A DNA stretch of 64,000 nt from Aspidapion aeneum (lineage: Eukaryota; Arthropoda; Insecta; Coleoptera; Brentidae): positions 186,001-250,000 of the forward strand of contig OY755042.1 of NCBI GenBank assembly GCA_963576565.1. The letters are read 5' to 3'. A program made the translations under genes and the position numbers. Below the pieces are notes generated by a model. That model worked only from the letters and a program-made list of their open reading frames with translations. It ran no database searches and had not been told where the DNA came from. Shown here piece by piece: positions 20,725-32,139 of the stretch; the first letter of the stretch is position 1, and each line of letters starts with the position of its first letter.

Positions 20725-23700
20725 GTGCCTTATTAGCCGGTGCTTTATCGGCCGGTAACTTATCGGACGGTGTCTTATCGGCCGGTACCTTATCGGCCGG
20801 TGTCTTATTGGCCGGTGTCTTATCGGCCGGGCCTTATCGGTCGGTACTTTATCGGCCGGTGTTTTATCGGCCGGTGTCTTATCGGCCGGTGCCTTTTCGC
20901 CCGGTGTCTTATCGGCCGGTGCCTTATCGGCCGGTACCTTATCGGCCTGTGCCTTAGTAGCCGGTGCCTTATCGACCGGTACCTTATCGGCCGGTGTCTT
21001 ATCGGCCGGTGCCTTATTGTCCGGTGCCTTATTGACCGGTGCCTTATCGGCCGATGTACTTTATCGGCCGGTGTTTTATCGGCCGGTGTCTTATCGGCCG
21101 GTGCCTTTTCGGCCGGTGTCTTATCGGCCGGTGCCTTTTCGGCCGGTGTCTTATCAGCCGGTGCCTTATCGGCCAATACCTTATCGGCCGGTGTCTTATC
21201 GGCCGGTGCCTTATTGACCGGTACCTTATCGACCGGTGTCTTATCAGCCGGGGTCTTATCGGCCGGGCCTTATCGGCCGGTACTTTATCGACCGGTGTCT
21301 TTTCGGCCGGTACCTTATCGGCCAGTGCCTTATTAGCCGGTGCCTTATCGGCCGGTACCTTATCGGACGGTGTCTTATTGGCCGGTGCCTTATTGGCCGG
21401 TACCTTATCGGCCGGTGTCTTATCAGCCGGTGCCTTATCGGCCGGTACCTTATCGGCCAGTGTCTTATCGGCCGGTGCCATATTGCCCGGTGCCTGATCG
21501 GCCGGTACTTTACCGGCCGGAGTCTTATTGGCCGGTACCTTATTGGACGGTGCCTTATCGGCCGGTGCCTTATCGGCCGGTGTCTTATCGGACGGTACCT
21601 TATCGGACGGTACCCTATCGGCCGGTGCCTTATTGGCCGGTGCCTTATTGGCCGGTACCTTACCGGCCGGTGTCTTATCGGCCGGTGCCTTATCTGCCGG
21701 TATCTTATTGGCCGGTGTCTTATCGGCCGGTGTCTAATCGGCCGGTGCCTTTTCGCCCGGTGTCTTATCGGCCGGTGCCTTATCGGCCGGTACCTTATCG
21801 GCCTGTGCCTTAGTAGCCGGTGCCTTATCGGCCGGTACCTTATCGGCCGGTACCTTATCGGACGGTGTCTTATCAGATGGTGCCTTATCGGCCGGTGCCT
21901 TATTGGCCGGTGCCTTATCGGCCGGTACTTTATTGGCCGGTACCTTATCCGCCGGTGTCTTATCCGCCGGGGCCTTGTCGGTCGGTGCCTTATCGGCCGG
22001 TACCTTATCCGCCGGTGTCTTATCGGCCGGTGTATTATCGGTCGGTGCCTTATTGACCGGTGCCTTATCGGCCGATGTACTTTATCGGCCGGTGTTTTAT
22101 CGGCCGGTGTCTTATCGGCCGGTGCCTTTTCGGCCGGTGTCTTATCGGCCGGTGCCTTTTCGGCCGGTGCTTTATCGGCCGGTGTCTTATCAGCCGGTGC
22201 CTTATCGGCCAATACCTTATCGGCCGGTGTCTTATCGGCCGGTGCCTTATTGACCGGTGCCTTATTGACCGGTGCCTTATCGGCCGATGTACTTTATCGG
22301 CCGGTGTTTTATCGGCCGGTGTCTTATCGGCCGGTGCCTTTTCGGCCGGTGTCTTATCGGCCGGTGCCTTTTCGGCCGGTGCTGTATCGGCCTGTGCCTT
22401 AGTAGCCGGTGCCTTATCGACCGGTACCTTATCGGCCGGTGTCTTATCGGCCGGTGCCTTATTGACCGGTGCCTTATTGACCGGTGCCTTATCGGCCGAT
22501 GTACTTTATCGGCCGGTGTTTTATCGGCCGGTGTCTTATCGGCCGGTGCCTTTTCGGCCGGTGTCTTATCGGCCGGTGCCTTTTCGGCCGGTGCTTTATC
22601 GGCCTGTGCCTTAGTAGCCGGTGCCTTATCGACCGGTACCTTATCGGCCGGTGTCTTATCGGCCGGTGCCTTATTAACCGGTGCCTTTTCGGCCGGTTCT
22701 TTATCGGCCGGTGTCTTATCAGCCGGTGCCTTATCGGCCAATACCTTATCGGCCGGTGCCCTGTCGGCCGGTGTCTTATCGGACGGTACCTTATCGGACG
22801 GTACCCTATCGGCCGGTGCCTTATTGGCCGGTGCCTTATTGGCCGGTGCCTTATTGGCCGGTACCTTACCGGCCGGTGTCTTATCGGCCGGTGCCTTATC
22901 TGCCGGTATCTTATTGGCCGGTGTCTTATCGGTCGGTGTCTTATCGGCCTGTGCCTTATCGGCCGGTACGTTATCGGCCGGTGTCTTATAGGCCGTTGTC
23001 TTATCGGCCGGTGTATTATTGTCCGGTACCTTATCGGCCAGTGCCTTATTAGCCGGTGCCTTATCGGCCGGTACCTTATCGGCCGGTACCTTATCGGACG
23101 GTGTCTTATCAGATGGTGCTTTATCGGCCAATGCCTTATCGGCCGGTGCCTTATCGGCCGGTACTTTATTGGCCGGACCTTATCCGCCGGTGTCTTATCC
23201 GCCGGGGCCTTGTCGGTCGGTGCCTTATCGGCCAGTACCTTATCCGCCGGTGTCTTATCTGCCGGTGTCTTATCGGTCGGTGCCTTATCGGCCGGTACTT
23301 TATCGGCCGGTGTCTTATCGGCCGGTGTCTTATCGGCCAGGCCTTATCGGTTGGTACTTATCGGTCGGTACTTTATCGGCCGGTGTCTTATCGGCCGGGG
23401 TCTTGTCGGCCGGTGCCTTATCGGCCGGTACCTTATCCGCCAGTGTCTTATCGGCCGGGCCTTATCGGCCGGTACTTTATCGGCCGGTACTTTATCGGCC
23501 GGTGTCTTATCGGCCGGTGTATTATTGGCCGGTACCTTATCGGCCAGTGCCTTAGTAGCCGGTGTCTTATCGGCCGGTGCCTTTTCGGCCGGTGTCTTAT
23601 CGGCCGGTACCTTATCGGCCAGTGCCTTAGTAGCCGGTGCCGTATCGGCCGGTACCTTATCGGACGGTGTCTTATCGGCCGGTGCCTTATTGACCGGTGC

Positions 23701-24631
23701 CTTATCGGCCGGTACTTTACCGGCCGGAGTCTTATTGGCCGGTACCTTATCGGACGGTGTCTTATCGGCCGGTGCCTTATCGGCCGGTTCTTATCGGACG
23801 GTACCTTATCGGACGGTACCTTATCGGCCGGTGCCTTATTGGCCGGTGCCTTATTGGCCGGTATCTTACCGGCCGGTGTCTTATCGGCCGGTACCTTATC
23901 GGCCGGTATCTTATTGGCCGGTGTCTTATCGGTCGGTGTCTTATCGGCCTGTGCCTTATCGGCCGGCACTTTATGGGCCGGTGTCTTATAGGCCGGTGTC
24001 TTATCGGCCGGTGTATTGTTGGCCGGTACCTTATCGGCCAGTGATTTATCGGCCGGTACTTTATCGGCCGGTGTCTTATCGGTCGGTGTCTTATCGGCCG
24101 GTGCCTTATCGGCCGGTACTTTATCGGCCGGTGTCTTATCGGCCGGTGTCTTATCGGCCGGTACCTTATCGGCCGGTGTCTTATCGGCCGGTGTCTTATC
24201 GGCCGGGCCTTATCGGTTGGTACTTATGGGTCGGTACTTTATCGGCCGGTGTCTTATCGGCCGGGGCCTTGTTGGCCGGTGCCTTATCGGCCGGTACCTT
24301 ATCCGCCTGTGTCTTATCGGCCGGGCCTTATCGGCCGGTACTTTATCGGCCGGTACTTTATCGGCCGGTGTCTTATCGGCCGGTGTCTTATCGGCCGGTG
24401 TATTATTGGCCGGTACCTTATCGGCCAGTGCCTTATTAGCCGGTGCCTTATCGGCCGGTACCTTATCGGACGGTGTCTTGTCGGCCGGTGCCTTATTGGC
24501 CGGTACCTTATCGGCCGGTGTCTTATCGGCCGGTGTTTTATCGGCCGGGCCTTATCGGTCGGTACTTTCTAGGCCGGTGTTTTATCGGCCGGTGTCTTAT
24601 CGGCCGGTGCCTTTTCGGCCGGTGCCTTATT
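20725..24631. repeat. 15-bp GC-rich minisatellite array, about 260 units
   Basis: The consensus unit is TTATCGGCCGGTGCC with frequent variants at three positions (gtc, tac, att/gac). The array is about 3.9 kb long in otherwise AT-rich DNA. A 212-bp higher-order block recurs at about 22060, 22272 and 22484, with a further copy near 21039. Because 15 is a multiple of 3 and the unit lacks stop codons in most frames, very long frames run through it on both strands (up to 651 codons). These have no ATG context, exon structure or known domain and are treated as artefacts. The array lies between copies B and C of the hairpin-ended element. Confidence 0.95.
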
Positions 24632-25307
24632 AACTAAAAACTGAAATATAATTTATTCAACTCCAGACTAAATTACCTTTTGTTTGAAACCACACAAGCC
24701 ATGTTTTGACTTAAACTCAAATTTTTAAAATCTACCCCCACCCTTAAAAAAAGCAAAAACTAAAATGTATTTTGTTAAACTCCGGACTCAATTACCTTTC
24801 GTTTGATATCACACACGCCATATTTTCACTTAAACTCGAATTTTTGAAATATACCCCCACCCTTTTTTTTGAATAAATTAAAATGTATTTTGTTTAACTC
24901 CAGACTCAATTACCTTTCGTTTGATATCACACACGCCATATTTTCACATAAACTCTAATTTTTTAAATCTACCCCCACCCTTTTATTTGGTTTGTGTTCG
25001 GTGGATTTTGTTCATTTTTAAATGGGACCATCTCGACCCAAGACCCAGCCTAGGTACCAAATTTCATTAAAATCGGCCGAGCGGTTTTTGAGTTATGCAC
25101 GTTGGTCGTTACAGACATACAGACAGAGAGACAGACAGACAGATAGACATACAGACAGACAGACAGACGGCGCAACAAAAAAGTTTCAAAATCATCTGAA
25201 ACGCAAAGATATATAAAAATTTTTGAAATCGGAGCAACTTTTTTTTTCTCGAAAAAATTAGGATCACCATAGCTCACACTACTATAGTATAGTATATGTG
25301 TGAGCTA
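24632..25307 (+). mobile_element. Hairpin-ended GACA element, copy C (left hairpin lost)
   Basis: Begins abruptly at the end of the minisatellite with 'taactaaaaactg', the sequence that normally follows the left hairpin. About three 118-bp tandem units follow, then the conserved middle, an ACAGAC microsatellite (25107-25168) and a complete right hairpin ending at 25307. Confidence 0.7.
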
Positions 25308-25487
25308 AAAGATTTAGGCTTCTTTTATATATGTATTACATTCCACCATATTATGTACTTTACATATTTATATATAGAACAATAATAATAATTGTCTTTA
25401 TTCGTATGTATTGTACCTTTTTCTAAAAATATAAAAATTTATAGTATTTTTTGTAATATTTTTAGTTTTCTTAATCTTGGATACTAT

Positions 25488-26087
25488 TAAAATACTCTGA
25501 CAATCTATGGGCACCTAAGCTCACACTAGGTACTATAGTTATAGTGTACGTGTGAGCTAATATAACTAAAAACTGAAATATATTTTATTGCACTCCAGAC
25601 TCAATTACCTTTCGTTTGATATCACACACGCCATATTTCCACATAAACACTAATTTTTTTAATTTACCCCCACCCTTTTTTTTAAAGTAAAATGTATTTT
25701 ATTTAACTCCAGACGCAATTACCGTTCGTTTGATATCACACACGCCATATATTTACGTAAATTCTAATTTTTGAAATATACCCCCACCCTTTTATTTGGC
25801 TTGTGTTTGGTTTTGGATTTTGTTCATTTTTAAATGGGACCATCTTGACCCAATACCCAGCGTTGGTACCAAATTTCATTAAAATCGGGCAAGCGGTTTA
25901 TGAGTTATGCGCGTTGGTCGTTACAGACAGACAGACATACAGAGAGACGGCGCAACAAAAAAGTTTCAAAATCATCTGAAACGCAAAGATATATAAAAAT
26001 TTTTGAAATCAGAGCAACTTTTTTTTTCTCGAAAAAATTAGGATCACTATAGCTCACACTACTATAGTATAGTATATGTGTGAGCTA
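25488..26087 (+). mobile_element. Hairpin-ended GACA element, copy D
   Basis: A full copy: shared outer sequence from about 25488, left hairpin from 25518, two 118-bp units, conserved middle, short ACAGAC tract and right hairpin ending at 26087. It lies just inside the right terminus of the pogo-like element. Confidence 0.75.
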
Positions 26088-26204
26088 AAATGAAACACAA
26101 AAAATTAAACAACATTTTTTTTATTACTGTTTATAACGAACCTCGGATATAACGAACCGTATTTAGTTCATTTTTGAGGTTCGTTATATCCGGATTTCAC
26201 TGTA

Positions 26205-27448
26205 GGAAAGGAATATCACGATCCTCATACTTACTGCAATAAACATATTTATTACATCCCGAACGGAGTTTCCTACAAGATCCCGTAACTCGACCTCGTT
26301 GGATCCCCCCTAGTCAGCTCTTGTCTACCTGTCTATAATTTCCCTCCGGTGTTCCCCCTCCTCTTTATCTTTTAGTTCACGGACCGTCGCAATTTTTTCT
26401 AAGCAGAATCTTCTTGATCAGTATAGCTTTTACCCTAAAGGTATATGCAGTATACAAAATAAAAATATTCACAAAATTTTAAAAAGAAAATAATGAGTTT
26501 TACATTAAAGGATTTTTCTTATTTTGTTAGCTCGCAACCTTTTTTAAAACTAAGAAACTCTGACTTGATACCTATTATGCACGAGGGAAGCGTGAATTTA
26601 ATTTTATTTTCTTTATAAAAGCACCGTGCGACCGTTAAAGCTAGATAATTGAAGAGGCCTGTACTGCTGTCAATAAAAAGAAAGCCGCAACGATTGGAGA
26701 AAAACATGTTTATAGTTTTATTGTTTTTACATAATTTATTGTTTTATAATTTTGAAAAAAAAAAGAAAAAAAAAACTGCATAACTTTATTTTAAAATTAT
26801 AAGACAATAAAAAAGTCTAACATTTTAAACCAGTTCTTCACAAAACGTAAACTTTCTCTATGCGGCTTTCTTCTTAGGGACGACAGGGTACAAACTGTGT
26901 TTGTTTTTTTACTTCCCTTGTAATCGTGCTAAAGTGACATGTTCTAATTTTCAAAAATCCTTTTGGATTTAGGCGTTTCTTTGCGAAGAAATCTTATTTC
27001 CATTTCCGTCGCTCGGTGTGTCTTTTTTGCTTCAATAACTCAAAATACCTTATTTTCACGAAAATAAGTGTGGAAGTTTATCTGTTTTCACGAAACTTAA
27101 GAGAAATATTTTATTCTTGGCAGCGACGAATCATGTATTTTTTCAGAAAATTATGACGTTCCCCGAAAAAGTTATTTATTTTTCCTCTGATAAGACATAT
27201 GTGTTTTGAGTTTATGTGAATTTCTCTCTTCTAAGATTTTAAAACTTAGCAATTACCAGAGTTTAAGTATTAAATTCATGGACTTGACCTCAACCAGTTT
27301 AAGTGTATATTTAGGTCAATTAACTGCAAAGGTTTGATTCACTCTAACGTACAATTGCATAGTTATAATTTATCAGTGAGTTTATTCCCACAATAATTTA
27401 AATGAACTTTAGAAATAAAGAAAAACCATATAAATATTTTGTAACGAT
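26205..27448. other. AT-rich sequence, no gene seen
   Basis: No recognisable exon, repeat or transposon end. The 62-codon minus-strand frame at 26519-26707 has no matching splice sites or known motif. Confidence 0.4.
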
Positions 27449-27449
27449 A

Positions 27450-28895
27450 TCTGAGGGCACGGCAGTGCCTCGCCAAGTTCGCGCGCCGTAACCATCTTTT
27501 CTGGAAACATTTCAGCCGATATTTGACCTACCTAAAACTCTACTTCGGAATGAGCTACGAATCTCAAACTTTGCACAGTCGTAGATCTCCATGGAGTTAA
27601 CAACCCCTCCAAGTTTCATGGAATTCCATAAAGTAGTAAAGTAGTTACGAAATTTCAAAAAACGTCGAAATTGCCACTCATTCATTGATTTACTCACTCA
27701 TGTATAGATCATCAATATTCTACTGTACTTCCAGACATGCTACAAAGCTGAAATTTGGCAGACTGATAGAAATTATGACCAAACCCCTGGGAAAAATCAA
27801 AAAACCCCAAAATTTTGATTTACTCCCCTCCCCTATACATTTAAAGTTATATAAAAGTAACATCGCCCACTTCCAGAAATGTTAGAGAGTTGAGCTTTGG
27901 CAGACTGATAGGAACTATGATAAAACTATAGAAAAAAATCAAAAAACCCCAAAATTTTAATTTACTCCCCTCCCCTATACATTTAAAGTTATGTTAAAGT
28001 AGCATTGCCCACTTCCAGAAATGCTAGAGAGTTGAGCTTTGGTAGATTGATAGGAACTATGATAAAACTATAAGAAAAAATTAAAACACCCCAAAATTCC
28101 CTCCCCTATAAATGTAAAGTTAAGTAAAAATAACATTGCCTACTTCCAGACATGCTAGAGAGCTGAGCTTTGGAAGACTGATGGTAACTATGATAAAGTT
28201 ATAGAAAAAGAAAACACCCCAAAATTCTTACTTAGTAACTTACTTCCTTCCCCTTTAAATGTAAAGTTATGTAAAAGTAACACTGCCCACTTCCAGAAAC
28301 GCTAGAGAGCTGAACTTTTTAAGACTGAAAGACAATATGATAAAACTATATGAAAAAATTTAAAAACACCAAAATTTTAATTTACTTTCCTCTCCTATAA
28401 ATGTAAATTTATATAAAACTAACATTGCACGCTTCCAGAAACGCTAGAGAGCTGAATATTGGAATGCTGATAGAAATTATGATAAAACCATGGGAAAAAA
28501 TTTAAAAAGTCCAATATTTTCATTTACTCTCCTCCCCTATAAATGCAAAGTTATGTAAAAGTAACATTACCCACTTCCAGAAACGCTAGAGAGCTGGCAT
28601 TGGAATGCTAATAGAAATTATGATAAAACCATGGGAAAAAATTTATGGGTCTAATATTTTCATTTACTCTCCTCCCCTATACATGTAAAGTTATGTAAAA
28701 GTAACATTGTGCACTTTTAGAAACGTTAGAGAGCTGAGCTTTAAGTTTAAAAAAATATTTCCAGACTAGTAAGAACCTTTCATTTTGAAATTTGTATTGG
28801 AGAACTTGGCTTTACTTTTATCTCAATTCTTTTTACGGAATGCCATTTTCGCGTACTTGGCCTTTTTTTACATGAAATGTTTTTGTTATGATTAT
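27450..28895 (-). mobile_element. HINE-like element, copy 4
   Basis: Starts with the hairpin end (CTGAGGGCACGGCAGTGCC at 27451), continues through about seven tandem units of about 155 bp (27715-28740), and ends with only one arm of the palindromic block (28741-28895). The linker and the other arm are missing, a deletion between repeat and palindrome. Confidence 0.65.
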
Positions 28896-29836
28896 ATATT
28901 TTTTAAATGTTTATTTTTTTTACGGAGCATCTCGGTTTTCAGAGTATAGTAGACTACAGTTTGCTCAATAATTTGTGTTATAACCAATACTGTAGAAGCT
29001 TTAGTTTCTGAAATATTTACAAAAAACTGTTTTTAATGCTGATATATCATGGCTTCACTTGAAGTGTGCAAATAGGCTAGCTAGGAAGGTATCAGATCCG
29101 TGATGGATCCATTTATTTTTTCTTGTTTTTTGCCAAGATTTCCATATCGTTTCAGAAAAAAAACTGATCTCAATTCGTTACTGGATTGCTTGACCGAACA
29201 AAATATAATTTCTATACGAATGAAAAAATTAATCTTTTTTTTTTCCTTTGCGGGAGAAGATTCAGGAACTTATTTTACTTCCCACGCTGAAAAATCTATC
29301 TAATCTTATATTGCTATTCTAAACTAATATAGATAATAGAATTTCGGATAGTGCCCTTATAAATACTTATTTTAAACAAGGCTTAAATTATCAAAAACAA
29401 GTGCAATTTTTTGTATTGTTTTAAGCAACTATCAAGCCCAGTGTTGCTCTGAGTGCACATTTTTCGTCAGGGGCTCTCCGAACACGTGTTGCACTAGGGC
29501 ACTTTTTGACAGCACCGGCGGACCTAAGTGGCACAGTAATTTTCTCAAAATGAATCAGAAGCAAATGCCTTTCGTATCGAAGAGTTATTTTCATTCGTTT
29601 AGTTTGAAAAATATGTAATGTAATACATGCGTAAAACGCTGGTTGACCGAAATTGCATGTTAAAAAGTTTTTGAATTTTTGGAAGAATATTTAGATGATG
29701 AAATCGAGATGATGCTACTCGTTTTTTTGGAATTTGGGTGTCCTTGTCGCCTTGTTGGTACAGTCGCGTATTTTTTCTCGGGCTGGTTTACGGTTCCCCA
29801 TCCAGCCCGGGAAAAAATCCGCGCCCGGCCAAAAAA
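28896..29836. other. Mixed AT-rich and GC-rich sequence, nothing recognised
   Basis: A 67-codon frame at 29100-29303 has no known motif. GC content rises from about 29440 onward. No exon boundaries were found. Confidence 0.35.
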
Positions 29837-29913
29837 TCTGCTGCTCATAAGGCACAGGCCGATAAGGCACCTGTCCATAAGGCAGAGGCCCATATGGCTC
29901 TAGCCCATAAAGA
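29837..29913. repeat. Degenerate relative of the 15-bp minisatellite
   Basis: Five consecutive 15-bp units follow the pattern GCACAGGCCGATAAG, GCACCTGTCCATAAG, GCAGAGGCCCATATG. The array at 20725-24631 read in reverse has the unit GCACCGGCCGATAAG, so the first unit here differs by a single base. It is a short, diverged array in inverted orientation, 5 kb away. Confidence 0.7.
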
Positions 29914-30126
29914 TCGGCGCCAGAAGAAATCTCTTAAAGTCAACACACGACGACCGCGACTGTTGCGCTAAAAAGGAAAGAAGTCTATCCTCTATAACCA
30001 AGTTCTGCTGGGACGATAGCGATGTTAGGAAGGGATGTAAAAGCGTGGGTCCACTGTGTATACTTGCTACACAGTATAAAGATCACTGCCTTCGACAAAG
30101 AGGAGTCCGGCAAAATTAAGTCCTCT

Positions 30127-31238
30127 TACACCCGGTGGCGTATTTACGTTTCCGTGCTGATTTCACGGCAGCGCTGTTTTGAAATAGACACGGAAATGTT
30201 GCAACATATTTGGGTACAAATGAGTGTGGATTTTAAGGCGCTGAGGCTCGAACAAGGCACAGATTTGTATTGAATTACTCAGCGCAGGGGTTTACTTATA
30301 AGTGCACATTTGAAACTTAAATTGGATTCACGTTGTTTATTAGTTTGATTTTGAGGTTATATGTTTGTTAATATGAAAATTATGGATCAGTTTAAAAGTA
30401 TTTGTACTAATATTACTCAAGATTATGAAATTCTTTAAAGTTTGAAGAACACTCTTCCATTAACTATACCTGCAAAGTTCAGTGTTCATTGTCTTACACC
30501 GGCAACTACGACGACAGATGTTCTGTTATTAATAAATTTTAATGATTTAAATGATTTTTACTTGATTTCTAACCACATGAAAATAGAAAGTTTCAAAAAC
30601 CTAACCTAACGAAAGCTAATCAATCAAATCTAACCGAACCGAACCAAAACAAACTGAACCAATAATTTTTTCCAAAAAAAAAACTTTCCTGAGTTCCTAC
30701 CCGGGATCCTAGAGGATGTGAATCCGAACCGAACCGATCCTAACTAAACCGAACCAAACCAAACCTAACCTAACCAAACTAAACTACAACACTATTCACA
30801 CCCTCTAGGATCCCGGGAAAGAAGTCAGGAAAGTTTTTTTTTTAATTGTTGGTTCAGTTTGCTTTGGTTTGGTTCGGTTCGGTTTGGTTCACTTCGGTTC
30901 GATTCGGTTCGGATTCACATCCTATAGGATCTCAGGTAGGAAGTCAGGAAAGGTTTAAAAAAAAAAATTATTGGTTTAGTTTGCTTTGGTTCCGTTCGGT
31001 TAGATTTGATTGATTAGCTTTCGTTATGTTAGCGTTTTAACCTGACACTTGAATACGCTTTTGTAATAGTTAATTGAGCGATGTTCTCTTACAGATCCGT
31101 GCTCATTTCGAGATCAAAACTCTTAAAATCAACACGTATTTGAACCCAAATATATTGTAACATTTCCGTGTCTATTTCATAACCGCGCCGACGTGAAATG
31201 AGCACGGAAACGTAAACACGCGGCCCGGCGCCCAGTTT
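30127..31238. mobile_element. Foldback-type element with about 120-bp inverted arms
   Basis: The left arm (30127-30245, containing 'gtatttacgtttccgtgct') is mirrored at 31093-31238. Between the arms lie unassigned sequence and the GAACC-rich inverted repeat. A further copy of the right-arm terminus sits at 31978-32003. No coding sequence is present and a target duplication could not be established. Confidence 0.55.
30600..31035. repeat. Inverted repeat with GAACC/GGTTC pentanucleotide tracts
   Basis: Left half 'aacgaaagctaatcaatcaa', then (GAACC)n-type tracts, then a 'gggatcctagagg' motif. The right half (to 31035) is the inverse of the left. The 5-bp units (GAACC, AACCT) look like degenerate telomere-type pentamers, but the arrangement is an interstitial foldback. 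A related single-orientation block lies at 50938-51165. Confidence 0.6.
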
Positions 31239-31309
31239 GCGGCGCCTAGTTGTCCTAGACCGTTATTCATATGCTATTATAGTATTCAAATCAAAACAGG
31301 AAATTCTCT

Positions 31310-31960
31310 TCAAAATCAAATCAAATCAAAATTAGCTTTATTAGTCAGAATACAATAGTATACATTGACAAAGCCTTGCTTATCTAAAGTACAAATATCC
31401 AACTAAAAGCTTTAAAACTATGGAGATACATTAATCCCTATCAAAATAACAATAATAGAAAAACTAAATAAAGTTTAAAAATAAATTTAACTAACATTTG
31501 ATGTACCTACTTTTAATTGCTAACGCCATAATTTTATTTAAGTTCAAATACAAAAATTGGCTTTATTAGTCAGTTTACCAAAGTAGACATTGACAAAAGC
31601 CTCATTTATCCAATTATAGTCTATTGAACACTAAATAATTATTATTGATTTAAAATTATTTAAATAAAAAAAGTCAAACAGTCAAACTTAAAACTATATA
31701 AAAATCGGTTAAAATAAGAAAAATCTAAAATTTGATTAAAACATAACGACGCCAAAATTTAAATTCAATGAAAATTATTGATTTAAAATTATTTAAATTA
31801 TAAAAATAAGTCAAACTTAAAACTATAGATAAAAATTGGTAAAAACAATAAAAAGCTAAAACTTGATTAAAACAAAACGACGTCAAAATTTACATTCAAT
31901 AAAATCAAAACCACACGATCTGTGTCAGATTTTGTCAGATAAACCTAAATATAAAAATAA
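31310..31960. repeat. AT-rich tandem duplication
   Basis: Two or three diverged units share 'ggctttattagtca' (about 31340 and 31560) and 'agtcaaacttaaaactata' (about 31680 and 31810). No coding potential. Confidence 0.5.
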
Positions 31961-32003
31961 ATAGTTTCAGTCAGCAAAAGAGCACGGAAACGTAAATACG
32001 CCA

Positions 32004-32131
32004 CCCGGTGCCCACCTACGACGTTCTCGTGGGTGCCCGCTAACCCGTCACATGATCTCATTATGAAATGTTGTGACAGTCATGTGATGGGTACGCGGGC
32101 ACGCACGAGAAAGTCGTAGGTGGGCACCGGG
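32004..32131. mobile_element. 128-bp palindromic MITE
   Basis: The left arm starts CCCGGTGCCCACCTACGAC and the right arm is its inverse, ending at 32131. Pairing extends about 50 bp inward with mismatches around a central AT-rich loop. Target duplication and superfamily are unclear. Confidence 0.65.
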
Positions 32132-32139
32132 CTTTAGAG

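Larger units (their letters stand above)
19147..26202. mobile_element. pogo-like DNA transposon swollen by internal repeats
   Basis: The left end CAGTGAAGTCCGCTTATAAC at 19147 is mirrored at 26202 by the inverse of CAGTGAAATCCGGATATAAC, and TA lies on both outer sides (19145-19146, 26203-26204). This fits the pogo/Tigger branch of Tc1/mariner. The interior holds a decayed transposase tail (19385-19800), several hairpin-ended repeats and a 3.9-kb minisatellite, giving 7.1 kb in total. The termini could instead come from two neighbouring copies, but each is the only such end nearby. Confidence 0.65.

Noticed and set aside
20740..24439. Very long open frames (up to 651 codons) and Ala-Asp-Lys-Ala-Pro repeats resembling a lysine-rich protein
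   Set aside because: They follow from a stop-free 15-bp tandem unit, appear in several frames on both strands, and have no start, splice or domain evidence.
20725..24631. CRISPR-like regular repeat
   Set aside because: Units are contiguous without unique spacers, and the surrounding DNA is eukaryotic.
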